Assembly: GCA_049658145.1 (NCBI GenBank)
Contig: JBASOJ010000012.1
Location: 1-38,911, forward strand
Direction: 5' to 3'
DNA length: 38,911 nucleotides
Source: UBA6100 sp049658145
GTDB lineage: Bacteria > Actinomycetota > Coriobacteriia > Anaerosomatales > Anaerosomataceae
Part shown: one piece after another, positions 12,986 to 20,082 of the stretch
Numbering within the stretch: position 1 is the stretch's first letter
Layout: every line of letters starts with the position of its first letter
Made by a program: the position numbers and the translations under genes
Notes under the pieces: generated by a model
The model's input: only the letters and a program-made list of their open reading frames with translations
Database searches by the model: none
Told to the model about the DNA's origin: nothing

Positions 12986-13729
12986 ATGCAACCTAGCGAA
13001 CCGAGGGCGAGCAGCGTCCTGGAGGTTTCGCACCTCTGCAAGTCATTCGCTGGCCTCAAGGCCCTCGACGATGTGAGTTTCACGGTGAGGACCGGAGACA
13101 TTCTGGGCCTCATCGGCCCGAACGGATCGGGCAAGACCACGTTGATCAACGTGGTCACAGGGCTTCTCCCCGCCACCAGCGGAACGGTGCACATCGATGG
13201 TGAGGACATCACCAAGAAGAAGGGGTACCGGGTGGCGCGCGCGGGCATCGGGCGCACGTTCCAGACGGTGCGGCTGTTCTCCGAGCTCACCGTGATGGAG
13301 AACGTTGAGGTGGCCGCGGTGAGCATGGGTCTGCCGCGTCGCAAGGCTATCCACGTGGCTCGCGAGTTACTCGAGCAGCTCGACCTCGATCCGCTCGCCG
13401 ATGTTCTCGCAAGCGCGATCCCCTTCGGCCACCAGCGCAAGCTGGAGATGGCCCGTGCGCTTGCCATGAAGCCGCGGTTTGTCTTTCTCGACGAGCCCGC
13501 GGCGGGCCTCAACGAGGCTGAGTCCGATTCGCTGCACGACCTTCTGAAGGACCTGCCGACGCGCTTCAGCGTCGGCCTCATCGTCATCGAACACGACATG
13601 CGCCTGATGATGAACCTGTGCCCGCGGCTGCACGTGCTGAACTACGGCAAGACCATCACCGAAGGAACGCCCGCCGAGGTCCGCACCAACGAGCACGTCG
13701 TGACCGCCTACCTGGGGAGCAGTGCATAG
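12986..13729 (+). CDS. livG: ABC importer ATPase, LivG type
   Basis: A 247-residue ATPase of the branched-chain amino acid/urea/amide importer class. Walker A is GPNGSGKT (44-51), and GIGRTFQTVRLFSELTVMEN is the typical LivG Q-loop region. The signature region is the variant FGHQRKLEMARAL that LivG proteins show in place of LSGGQ. Walker B is FVFLDEP and the switch histidine lies in IVIEHDM. It pairs with the LivF-type ATPase four bases downstream to drive the LivH/LivM-type channel. The substrate follows from context only. Confidence 0.93.
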   Translation: MQPSEPRASSVLEVSHLCKSFAGLKALDDVSFTVRTGDILGLIGPNGSGKTTLINVVTGLLPATSGTVHIDGEDITKKKGYRVARAGIGRTFQTVRLFSELTVMENVEVAAVSMGLPRRKAIHVARELLEQLDLDPLADVLASAIPFGHQRKLEMARALAMKPRFVFLDEPAAGLNEAESDSLHDLLKDLPTRFSVGLIVIEHDMRLMMNLCPRLHVLNYGKTITEGTPAEVRTNEHVVTAYLGSSA

Positions 13730-13732
13730 ACC

Positions 13733-14476
13733 ATGGCGATGCTCACGGTAGAGAACCTCGAGGCCTCGTACGGTGCGATTCGCGCGCTGCACGGCATCTC
13801 GATCGAAGTGGCCGAGGGCGAACTGGTGGCGCTCCTCGGTGTGAATGGTGTGGGCAAGTCGACCACGCTCAAGTCAATCATGGGCGTTCTTCGGCCAGTG
13901 AAGGGGACCGTCATCTTCACCGGCCAGGAGATCACCAACAAGTCGCCCGAGTCCATCGTTCGACGCGGCATCTCGCTCGTGCCGGAGGGTCGCGACATCT
14001 TCGGAGCGCTCACCGTGGAGGAGAACCTCCGCCTGGGCGCCTACGTGGGGTACAAGCGTGACCGCTTTCTCGCCGACCTTGATGAGATGTTCGAGCTCTT
14101 CCCGATCTTGAAGGAGCGATTCCATCAGGCGGGCGGGCTGCTCTCGGGTGGCGAGCAGCAGATGCTCGCGATCGCACGCGCGCTCATGGGACACCCCAAA
14201 CTGATCATGCTCGATGAGCCCTCTCTGGGTCTCTCTCCTACGCTCACGGATCAGATATTCGAGCTCATCCACACGCTCAAGGAGCGCGGCGCCACGATTC
14301 TGCTGGTGGAGCAGAACGCCGAACGGGCGCTCCAGATCGTGGATCGTGCGTATCTGCTGGCCAACGGCCTCGTGCAGTACTCGGGCACGGCAGACGAGAT
14401 CCAGCGCCAGGTGGACGTTGCATCGGTCTACTTCGGCGGCAACGACGGTTCAGACTCCTGCGAGGTGACATTGTGA
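13733..14476 (+). CDS. livF: ABC importer ATPase, LivF type
   Basis: A 247-residue second ATPase. Walker A is GVNGVGKS (a little unusual: GANGAGKS is common), the Q-loop region is RRGISLVPEGRDIFGALTVE with the LivF-type VPEGR, the signature is LSGGEQQMLAIARAL, Walker B is LIMLDEP, and the switch region is ILLVEQNAERAL, with Gln-Asn in the place of the His as usual for LivF. It is a cytoplasmic partner of LivG in the same importer. Its stop overlaps the GTG of the permease gene (GTGA, 14473-14476). Confidence 0.93.
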   Translation: MAMLTVENLEASYGAIRALHGISIEVAEGELVALLGVNGVGKSTTLKSIMGVLRPVKGTVIFTGQEITNKSPESIVRRGISLVPEGRDIFGALTVEENLRLGAYVGYKRDRFLADLDEMFELFPILKERFHQAGGLLSGGEQQMLAIARALMGHPKLIMLDEPSLGLSPTLTDQIFELIHTLKERGATILLVEQNAERALQIVDRAYLLANGLVQYSGTADEIQRQVDVASVYFGGNDGSDSCEVTL

Positions 14477-15366
14477 TCGATCTGGAGTTCGTGATCAGCA
14501 CGCTGTCACTTGGCAGCTTGTACGCGCTGCTCGCGCTCGGCCTTGTACTGGTCTACGGAATCCTCAAGCTGGTGAACTTCGCCTATGGCGAGTACCTCAT
14601 GGTGGGCGGGTACGCGATCTACCTCTCCGCCACCTACCTGGGCGCGCCCTGGTGGGTCACGCTCATCCTGGCGGTGCTCGGCGCCATCGTGGTGAGCTAT
14701 CTCACCGAGCTGGTGGCGTTCCGGCCGGTGCGGAGCAAGTCACCCAACGCGCTCATTGTCACGTCGTTTGCGGTGAGCATGTTCCTGCAGAACATCGTCT
14801 TGATCCTTATCTCGTCGCGTGCGCGTCCGGTCACGCTGCCGTCGTTCTTCTCCAAGACGGTGACGATCCTGGGCGCTACCACTCCGGTACGCAACCTGGT
14901 GATGATCGGCGTCACCGCGGTGCTGCTCTTGGTACTCTCGCTCATCATGAAGAAGACGGTGCTCGGCATGGCGATGCGTGCGGCCGCCGACCAGTTCACC
15001 ACCACGCGACTGATGGGCGTTCCGGCCGACGTTGTGATCTCGGCGGCGTTTGTGATGAGCGGTCTGCTCGCCGGTGTGGCGTCGATCTTCTGGGTGAGCC
15101 GCTCGGCATCGGTGGATCCCACGAGCGGTGCGGCTCCGCTGCTCATCGCGTTCATCGCGGTCGTGATCGGTGGCATGCACAGCACGGTGGGCGCCGTGGT
15201 GGGCGGGTACGTGTACGGCCTGATCTTCAACCTGCTTAGCATCACGCTCCCCGCGAGCATGATCAGCTACCGCGACGCGTTCATGTTCGCGCTCGTGGTG
15301 TTGTTCCTGCTGTTCAGGCCCGAGGGCATCATCAAAGGCGGCTATACCGAGGAGCGTGTGGGATGA
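14473..15366 (+). CDS. livH: ABC importer permease, LivH type
   Basis: A 297-residue inner-membrane protein with about eight hydrophobic segments. It begins with the family hallmark TLSLGSLYALLALGLVLVYG and ILKLVNFAYGEYLMVGGY, and has the later LVAFRPVRSKSPNALIVTSF block. LMGVPADVVISAAFVMSGLL and FIAVVIGGMHSTVGAVVGGY form the cytoplasmic coupling region and the last gate helices. Start GTG 14473 overlaps the livF stop. With LivM it forms the transmembrane channel. The gene ends overlapping livM (ATGA, 15363-15366). Confidence 0.93.
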   Translation: MIDLEFVISTLSLGSLYALLALGLVLVYGILKLVNFAYGEYLMVGGYAIYLSATYLGAPWWVTLILAVLGAIVVSYLTELVAFRPVRSKSPNALIVTSFAVSMFLQNIVLILISSRARPVTLPSFFSKTVTILGATTPVRNLVMIGVTAVLLLVLSLIMKKTVLGMAMRAAADQFTTTRLMGVPADVVISAAFVMSGLLAGVASIFWVSRSASVDPTSGAAPLLIAFIAVVIGGMHSTVGAVVGGYVYGLIFNLLSITLPASMISYRDAFMFALVVLFLLFRPEGIIKGGYTEERVG

Positions 15367-16433
15367 CGGTCATGCAGAAGACCACCGCGTTGTTGCGGCG
15401 CAACTCGACGTTGCCGCTTCTCATGGTGCCCATCATCATCACGGGTATCCTGATCAGCCTCTTCGGGTCGGGGCTGCTGATAGACCTCTTCACCTTCTTC
15501 TGTGTGAGTCTGTGCCTCGCGCTGGGTGCGCAGATGTTGATCGGCAATGGTGGCGTGCTCTCATGGACGCACGTGGGATTCGTCGGCATCGGCGCGTACG
15601 TGACCGGCATCCTGGTCACTGCCCCGTCGGTGAAGGCGATGGGCGTGCCCAACATGTATCAGTTCCTGGTGGACCTGAGCCTGCCGGTGTTGCCGGCGAT
15701 CCTGATCGGGGGGCTTGTAGCCGCCGTGATCGCCGCCGTGATCGGCTACCCGCTGATGCGGCTGAACGACTTCGCGAGCGTCATCACGCTGTTCGCCACG
15801 CTTGTGGTGATGCACGTGATCATGACGCAGTGGGACAACGTGACGAACGGCCCGCGCACGTTCTTCGGACTCCCCAACTGGACCACGCTTACAATCGCAC
15901 TCATCGCTGCACTGCTCACCATCGGGCTCGCGTACTACTTCCGCGAATCGGGGCTGGGGCTGCGACTGCGCGCCTCTCGCGACGACCGCTACGCGGCTGC
16001 CGCCATCGGCATCAACATGATCAACGTGCGCTATATGGGCTTTATCCTCTCGGCGCTCGTGGGAGGTCTCGCCGGCGGGCTGTGGGCGCTGTACATCACC
16101 TCGTTCTCGCCCAAGGCGTTCTACATGGCCGAGATGTTCATGCTGTTGTCCATGCTGGTGATCGGTGGTGCCGGAAGCGTGTCAGGTGCAACGGTAGGCG
16201 CGGTGGTGGTGACGGTGGCTCGAGAACTCCTGCGTCAGGCCGAGGCCTCCATCAACAACGCTCACGTCTTGTCGTTCGAGGTCTACGGCCTCGCACAGCT
16301 GGTGATGGCTGTGCTGATGGTGGTGGTGCTCATTTGGCGTCCTGGCGGTGTCGTGGGCGGTCAAGAGCTGCGCTGGCCACTCATCAAGCGGAAGGATGCC
16401 GTAGGCGCCGGGGGAGAGAAGACCACGGCCTAG
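15363..16433 (+). CDS. livM: ABC importer permease, LivM type
   Basis: A 356-residue inner-membrane protein with about nine to ten hydrophobic segments. Family motifs include CLALGAQMLIGNGGVLSWTH and VGFVGIGAYVTGIL (the LivM G-x-L-S-xGH-xxFxxIGAY region, with WTHVGF here), then RDDRYAAAAIGINMINVRYM and the gate segment MLSMLVIGGAGSVSGATVGA. A short hydrophilic tail (EKTTA) closes it. ATG 15363 overlaps the LivH stop. It completes the channel for the substrate delivered by the lipoprotein at 11678-12886. The amidase gene follows after 35 bases. Confidence 0.93.
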   Translation: MTVMQKTTALLRRNSTLPLLMVPIIITGILISLFGSGLLIDLFTFFCVSLCLALGAQMLIGNGGVLSWTHVGFVGIGAYVTGILVTAPSVKAMGVPNMYQFLVDLSLPVLPAILIGGLVAAVIAAVIGYPLMRLNDFASVITLFATLVVMHVIMTQWDNVTNGPRTFFGLPNWTTLTIALIAALLTIGLAYYFRESGLGLRLRASRDDRYAAAAIGINMINVRYMGFILSALVGGLAGGLWALYITSFSPKAFYMAEMFMLLSMLVIGGAGSVSGATVGAVVVTVARELLRQAEASINNAHVLSFEVYGLAQLVMAVLMVVVLIWRPGGVVGGQELRWPLIKRKDAVGAGGEKTTA

Positions 16434-16468
16434 GCTCTGGATCTGTCGCGACACCAAGGAGGTACGAC

Positions 16469-17374
16469 ATGGCGTCTGAACTCACGCGGGACAAGGCATT
16501 CTTCGGATTCTCGCCCGACACCGAGCCGGTGGCGCGCGTGGCGCAGGGCGAGCAGCTGCATCTCACCACGCACGACTGTTTCAGCGGCCAGCTCAAGACT
16601 ACGGCAGACACTCTCGACACGCTCGACTGGTCGATTACCAATCCCGCCACGGGCCCGATCTACATCGAGGGTGCCAAGCCGGGCGACGTGCTGCGGATCG
16701 ATCTGCACGAGGTCAAGGCGCACGGTCCTTCGGTGATGGTGGCGGTGCCGAACGTAGGCGCGCTCGGACACCTGATCACCGAGCAGGAGACGGTTATCGT
16801 CGAGCACCAGGGCGACACGGTCGTGTACAAGGACAAGGTCGTGGTGAAGCAGAAGCCGATGCTCGGCGTGATCGGCGTGGCGCCCGTCGAGGGCACGGTG
16901 CCGAACTCAACGCCCGGCAGCCACGGCGGCAACATGGACTGCACGCTCATCACGAGCGGCTCGAAGCTTTACCTGACGGTTGCTGTTGAAGGCGCGCTCT
17001 TCGGCTGCGGCGATATGCACGCGGTGATGGGCGACGGCGAGGTTGTGGTGTGCGGTGCCGAGACGCCGGGCGAGGTGACGCTCACGCCGCAGGTGGTGGA
17101 GATTCCCGGCCTGCCCACGCCGTTTCTCGAAAACGACGAGATCGTGGCCGTTATCGCTTCGGCGGAGACCACTGACGCGGCCTACAAGCTCGCGCTCGAC
17201 ATGATGCACGGGTTCCTCACCGCCGTGGCCGGTATCCCGAACAACGACGCGGCCATGCTGATGAGCCTGGTGGGCAACCTGAAGTTCTGCCAGGTGGTCG
17301 ACCCGCTCCTCACGGTGCGCTTGGAGTTTCCCAAGAGCGTGCTGGCCGACTACGGCTACGAACTGCCCCGGTAG
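16469..17374 (+). CDS. Acetamidase/formamidase family amidohydrolase
   Basis: A 301-residue cytoplasmic enzyme of the FmdA/AmdA family, which hydrolyses formamide, acetamide or similar short amides to the acid and ammonia. Seen motifs: TTHDCFSGQL near the N-terminus, NPATGPIYIEGAKPGDVLRI, LGVIGVAPVEGTVPNSTPGS followed by HGGNMDC (metal and catalytic region), ALFGCGDMHAVMGDGEV, and a C-terminal domain. It is of the short type (about 300 residues), not the 400-residue fungal/Methylophilus type. AAGGAGG lies before ATG 16469; the longer open frame upstream is shadow of livM. As the last gene of the importer operon it links uptake to hydrolysis for nitrogen supply (inference). Confidence 0.92.
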   Translation: MASELTRDKAFFGFSPDTEPVARVAQGEQLHLTTHDCFSGQLKTTADTLDTLDWSITNPATGPIYIEGAKPGDVLRIDLHEVKAHGPSVMVAVPNVGALGHLITEQETVIVEHQGDTVVYKDKVVVKQKPMLGVIGVAPVEGTVPNSTPGSHGGNMDCTLITSGSKLYLTVAVEGALFGCGDMHAVMGDGEVVVCGAETPGEVTLTPQVVEIPGLPTPFLENDEIVAVIASAETTDAAYKLALDMMHGFLTAVAGIPNNDAAMLMSLVGNLKFCQVVDPLLTVRLEFPKSVLADYGYELPR

Positions 17375-17390
17375 CGGACGGGGAGTGTGT

Positions 17391-17429
17391 GCGACAACGG
17401 GGTCGCGCGTTGTGCGGCCCCGTTGTCGC
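17391..17429 (+). terminator. Terminator of the amide-transporter operon
   Basis: GCGACAACGGGG (17391-17402) and CCCCGTTGTCGC (17418-17429) are perfect 12-base complements with a 15-base loop, 17 bases after the amidase stop. No T-tract. Confidence 0.75.
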
Positions 17430-17536
17430 ATGCGTGCAGGGTCGGCGTGCCGCATGTCGAATACTGGTAGGGTGCGGACTGCGTACGGGGGGCAGCGGCC
17501 GCGATTAGGCGGCCTGACAGGGGCAAGGAACCCAAG

Positions 17537-18523
17537 ATGCGCATACTCGTGACGGGTGGCGCGGGGTACATCGGCAGCATCACCACGCGCGCTCTCATCG
17601 ATGCAGGCTACGAAGTGGTGGTGCTCGACTCACTCGAGCGCGGACATCGGCGGGCGGTGGATCCCCGGGCGACGCTTGTGGTTGCCTCGCTGGGCGATCA
17701 CGACGTGCTCGACTCGGTGCTCCCCGGGATCGAGGCGGTCATCCACTGCGCGGGCTACATCGACGTGGCCGAGTCGCATGTCGATCCCGACCTCTACTAC
17801 CGCAAGAACCTCGCTGAGCCCTCGATGATGCTCGATCGCATGACCACACACGGGGTACGCTACCTCGTGTTCTCCTCCACGGCCGCGGTGTACGGCCAGC
17901 CCGAGCGGATGCCCATCACCGAGGATGCCGAGACGCGGCCGATCAACACCTACGGCGCCTCCAAGCTGGCGTTCGAGCGCATGATCGTGCTGGCCGAGAA
18001 GGCCGGGCTCATCAACGCCGTGCGTCTGCGCTACTTCAACGTCGCCGGCGCATGGCCGGGCGGTTCGCTCGGCGAGGCCCATCTCACCGAGACGCACATC
18101 GTGCCGCTGCTGCTGCGTGCGGCCGCTCGACCGGGCGCGACGTTCACCATCAACGGCAACGACTACCCGACCGCCGACGGCACGTGCGTTCGCGACTACC
18201 TGCACGTGGTCGATCTGGCCGAGGCGCACGTGCGCGCCGTTGAGTACCTTCACGACGAGGGCGACGGCGTTGTGTGCAACCTCGGCAGCGGGGGAGGCTA
18301 CTCGAACCTCGAAGTGGCCGAGATGTGTGCCGCGGTGACCGGCGCGGACATCCCGATCGTGTACGGGGAGCGCCGGCAGGGCGATCCCGCGATGCTGATC
18401 GCCTCGAACGCGCAGGCGCGAAGCGTTCTCGGCTGGGCACCCAGGCGCGATCTGCGGACGATGGTGGAAGACGCCTGGCGCTGGCACACCGCGCACCCCG
18501 AAGGTTACGTCGCCGTGGGGTAG
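17537..18523 (+). CDS. galE: UDP-glucose 4-epimerase
   Basis: A 328-residue NAD-dependent enzyme of the short-chain dehydrogenase family that interconverts UDP-glucose and UDP-galactose. The Rossmann motif TGGAGYIGS is at residues 6-14. The catalytic Ser/Thr is in VFSSTAAVYG, and YGASK carries the catalytic Tyr and Lys. Substrate-side motifs are RYFNVAGAWP (GalE proteins usually have RYFNVAGA), GTCVRDYLHVVDLAEAH, and NLGSGGGYSNLEV. A terminator precedes it and the tRNA gene follows, so it is probably transcribed alone; TGGTAGGGT at 17465-17473 could be its extended -10. It feeds cell-surface sugar synthesis. Confidence 0.94.
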   Translation: MRILVTGGAGYIGSITTRALIDAGYEVVVLDSLERGHRRAVDPRATLVVASLGDHDVLDSVLPGIEAVIHCAGYIDVAESHVDPDLYYRKNLAEPSMMLDRMTTHGVRYLVFSSTAAVYGQPERMPITEDAETRPINTYGASKLAFERMIVLAEKAGLINAVRLRYFNVAGAWPGGSLGEAHLTETHIVPLLLRAAARPGATFTINGNDYPTADGTCVRDYLHVVDLAEAHVRAVEYLHDEGDGVVCNLGSGGGYSNLEVAEMCAAVTGADIPIVYGERRQGDPAMLIASNAQARSVLGWAPRRDLRTMVEDAWRWHTAHPEGYVAVG

Positions 18524-18539
18524 CGCGCGGGCGCGAGAC

Positions 18540-18548
18540 TGCTACAAT
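18540..18548 (+). promoter_or_regulatory. Extended -10 promoter of tRNA-Val
   Basis: TGCTACAAT matches an extended -10 (TG-n-TACAAT), 26 bases before the first base of the mature tRNA. No convincing -35 is present. Confidence 0.55.
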
Positions 18549-18574
18549 GGTCGGCGTCGCTGCGGCGGCGTCAA

Positions 18575-18649
18575 GGGCGATTAGCTCAGTGGGAGAGCGC
18601 TTCCTTCACACGGAAGAAGTCACAGGTTCAAATCCTGTATCGCCCACCA
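18575..18649 (+). tRNA. tRNA-Val (anticodon CAC), CCA encoded
   Basis: The cloverleaf closes fully. The acceptor GGGCGAT (18575-18581) pairs with ATCGCCC (18639-18645). The D-arm is GCTC/GAGC, and the anticodon stem CTTCC/GGAAG holds the loop TTCACAC with anticodon CAC. The variable loop is AAGTC, and the T-arm is ACAGG-TTCAAAT-CCTGT. Discriminator A and CCA (18646-18649) are in the DNA. It reads GUG codons. Confidence 0.97.
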
Positions 18650-18656
18650 ACTTCTG

Positions 18657-18686
18657 AACAGACCCCGGCGAAAGCCGGGGTCTGTT
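18657..18686 (+). terminator. Terminator after tRNA-Val
   Basis: AACAGACCCCGGC (18657-18669), a GAAA loop, then GCCGGGGTCTGTT (18674-18686): a perfect 13-bp stem with a GNRA tetraloop, immediately downstream of the tRNA. Confidence 0.85.
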
Positions 18687-18749
18687 GCTCCCGTGAAGGA
18701 AGTGGCGCGCGACCCAGGTGCCACCACATGAGGCGCAACGAGGAGGAAC

Positions 18750-19187
18750 ATGCTCTACATCGAGGACTCGGACGACGAACTGTGGCTCGGCCTCATCGAA
18801 GTGCTGAGCGAGCGTGAGATCTGCGACATGGTGCTGTGCCTGTATCCCGACTCCGAGGGGGACAGCTTTCCCGAACCGTTCACCACTCCGGGAGGGCAGG
18901 AGCCTCTCGAGCGGGTGACGACGTATCCCGACGGGAGCGAGCCGCCATGCAGCGGCAGGGTGCGGGTCTCGGCGGAGCTGATCGATCTGTTGCGGCCGGA
19001 GACCGGTGAGTTCGAGGACTGGGGCGACAGCCTACTGGTATACCCGCCTCGTGAGCGGCGGTGGATCGCCGCGTTCATCCCGCATCAGCGTGTCGCGCTC
19101 GTGCGGGATGTGAAGCTGCAGGGCTTCCTCGACGCTGCCGGTATCCAGGCGAGCACCGAGCCACCCGAGGGTTGGACGAATACTTAG
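18750..19187 (+). CDS. Hypothetical protein, 145 residues
   Basis: I do not recognise this family. The protein is acidic (MLYIEDSDDELWLGLIEVLS near the start) and rich in prolines, with no signal peptide, membrane segment or clear motif. RRWIAAFIPHQRVALVRDVK is its most regular stretch. ATG 18750 follows CGAGGAGGAA, a strong ribosome binding site, and coding bias (G/C in third positions) looks like that of the neighbours. It stands between the tRNA terminator and a bidirectional terminator, so it is monocistronic. Real gene likely; function unknown. Confidence 0.7.
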   Translation: MLYIEDSDDELWLGLIEVLSEREICDMVLCLYPDSEGDSFPEPFTTPGGQEPLERVTTYPDGSEPPCSGRVRVSAELIDLLRPETGEFEDWGDSLLVYPPRERRWIAAFIPHQRVALVRDVKLQGFLDAAGIQASTEPPEGWTNT

Positions 19188-19220
19188 TCTGCGCGCTCCG
19201 CGCCGGTCGAATGAGCACTG

Positions 19221-19249
19221 AAGGGCCCCGGCAGATGCCGGAGGGCCTT
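19221..19249. terminator. Bidirectional terminator between convergent genes
   Basis: AAGGGCCCCGGCA and TGCCGGAGGGCCTT form a 12-bp interrupted stem (one bulged A, one mismatch) with a 2-base gap at the turn. A short T-run follows on the + side and AAGGG opens the other side. It lies between the gene ending at 19187 and the minus-strand gene ending at 19256. Confidence 0.7.
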
Positions 19250-19255
19250 TCGCGT

Positions 19256-19456
19256 CTAGCTGAGGCCGTGCTTCCTGGTGTGCGCCCTGCCGCCGACGAT
19301 CAGGCGGTCGTGGCGGATGTGCTCTCGCGCGGTCACGCGTGCCAGGTCCCGCGCACGCTTGCGCTCGAGCGCCTCGCGGTTTGCCTCGGCAGCGGTCTTG
19401 TCGCTGGCGTTCGCATCGAACGGCCAGTGGCCGGACGGTTTCTGCTCGGATGTCAC
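19256..19456 (-). CDS. Small basic hypothetical protein, 66 residues (only minus-strand gene)
   Basis: Starting from GTG at 19456-19454, the protein reads VTSEQKPSGHWPFDANASDK, then an alanine/glutamate/arginine-rich helix (AAEANREALERKRARDLARV), and ends GGRAHTRKHGLS. The helix and tail are strongly charged and basic, so nucleic-acid binding is conceivable, but I recognise no family. A GGGGAGG motif lies about ten bases upstream on the minus strand, which is why I chose this start over the longer frame to 19510. It converges on the 18750 gene with a shared terminator in between. Confidence 0.6.
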   Translation of the reverse strand: MTSEQKPSGHWPFDANASDKTAAEANREALERKRARDLARVTAREHIRHDRLIVGGRAHTRKHGLS

Positions 19457-19674
19457 GGCGGTCGCCTCCCCGTAGAAGATGGAACTGCGTCCACCTACAT
19501 GTGTACCCATCGGTGACGGGCATACTCTCGCGAAGCGTGGCGGTGGAGCGGTGCAAGCGCTCTGACGGGCATCTGATCTCGATATTTGTGCAATGAATCA
19601 CTAAGTCCGGTTCGTGACATGCCGATAGAAGTCCGAAGGGGGAACGACAGCACGCCGAAGATAGTGAGCGGACG

Positions 19675-20064
19675 ATGAAAGATCCGGATATGGGTGGCTG
19701 GGCAGCCGTTGAACGGATGTCGTTGGTTGACCTCCGGGACAGGCTCGTGGAGTGCCTGCTCGATACCAAGGGCGAATACTTCGGACAGGCGCGCGCAGCG
19801 CTGGGTTTGGACGCCAGCGAGGCGGCGGTGCGTGAGAGCGCCTGCGGCATCGTGAAGCTCGCGTTCCAGACGGCGGGCGGCTCCTACGACGCGCCGACAT
19901 TCCCCGTGCTGGTGAAGGTGGTCAACACGCTGGCGGAGCGCTGCCTCGGCTGGGGGGTCGAGCCGGAGCATGTGTTCAGCTATCACTGCGCGCGGATGCA
20001 GGAACTCGGGCGGATCGAGCTCATGATGTCTGCCGAGACGAAGCAGGCGAAGGACGGGCACTAG
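19675..20064 (+). CDS. Hypothetical protein, 129 residues
   Basis: The family is not recognised. The sequence looks helical throughout, with no membrane segment: VDLRDRLVECLLDTKGEYFG, AAVRESACGIVKLAFQTAGG, APTFPVLVKVVNTLAERCLG, then a polar lysine-rich end. The start ATG 19675 has only a weak GTGAGCGG upstream. The 218 bases before it (19457-19674) hold the upstream region of the minus-strand gene and show no other feature that I can support. The gene stops 18 bases before the ABC-F start, but the ABC-F gene has its own likely promoter. Confidence 0.6.
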   Translation: MKDPDMGGWAAVERMSLVDLRDRLVECLLDTKGEYFGQARAALGLDASEAAVRESACGIVKLAFQTAGGSYDAPTFPVLVKVVNTLAERCLGWGVEPEHVFSYHCARMQELGRIELMMSAETKQAKDGH

Positions 20065-20066
20065 CC

Positions 20067-20075
20067 TGGTAGACT
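20067..20075 (+). promoter_or_regulatory. Extended -10 of the ABC-F gene, probably leaderless mRNA
   Basis: TGGTAGACT fits the extended -10 form TGnTAnnnT. It ends seven bases before GTG 20083, so transcription would start at or next to the start codon. No Shine-Dalgarno is present before the GTG, which fits a leaderless message. Confidence 0.5.
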
Positions 20076-20082
20076 GTTCCGC

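Noticed and set aside
15356..16468. Long open frame in front of the amidase start
   Set aside because: It is the +1 shadow of livM; composition is His/Arg/Gly-rich without domains, and AAGGAGG before ATG 16469 defines the real start.
18575..19700. Integration-site duplication of the tRNA-Val 3' end
   Set aside because: I looked for a second copy of the T-arm and acceptor sequence downstream and found none; no integrase gene is present.
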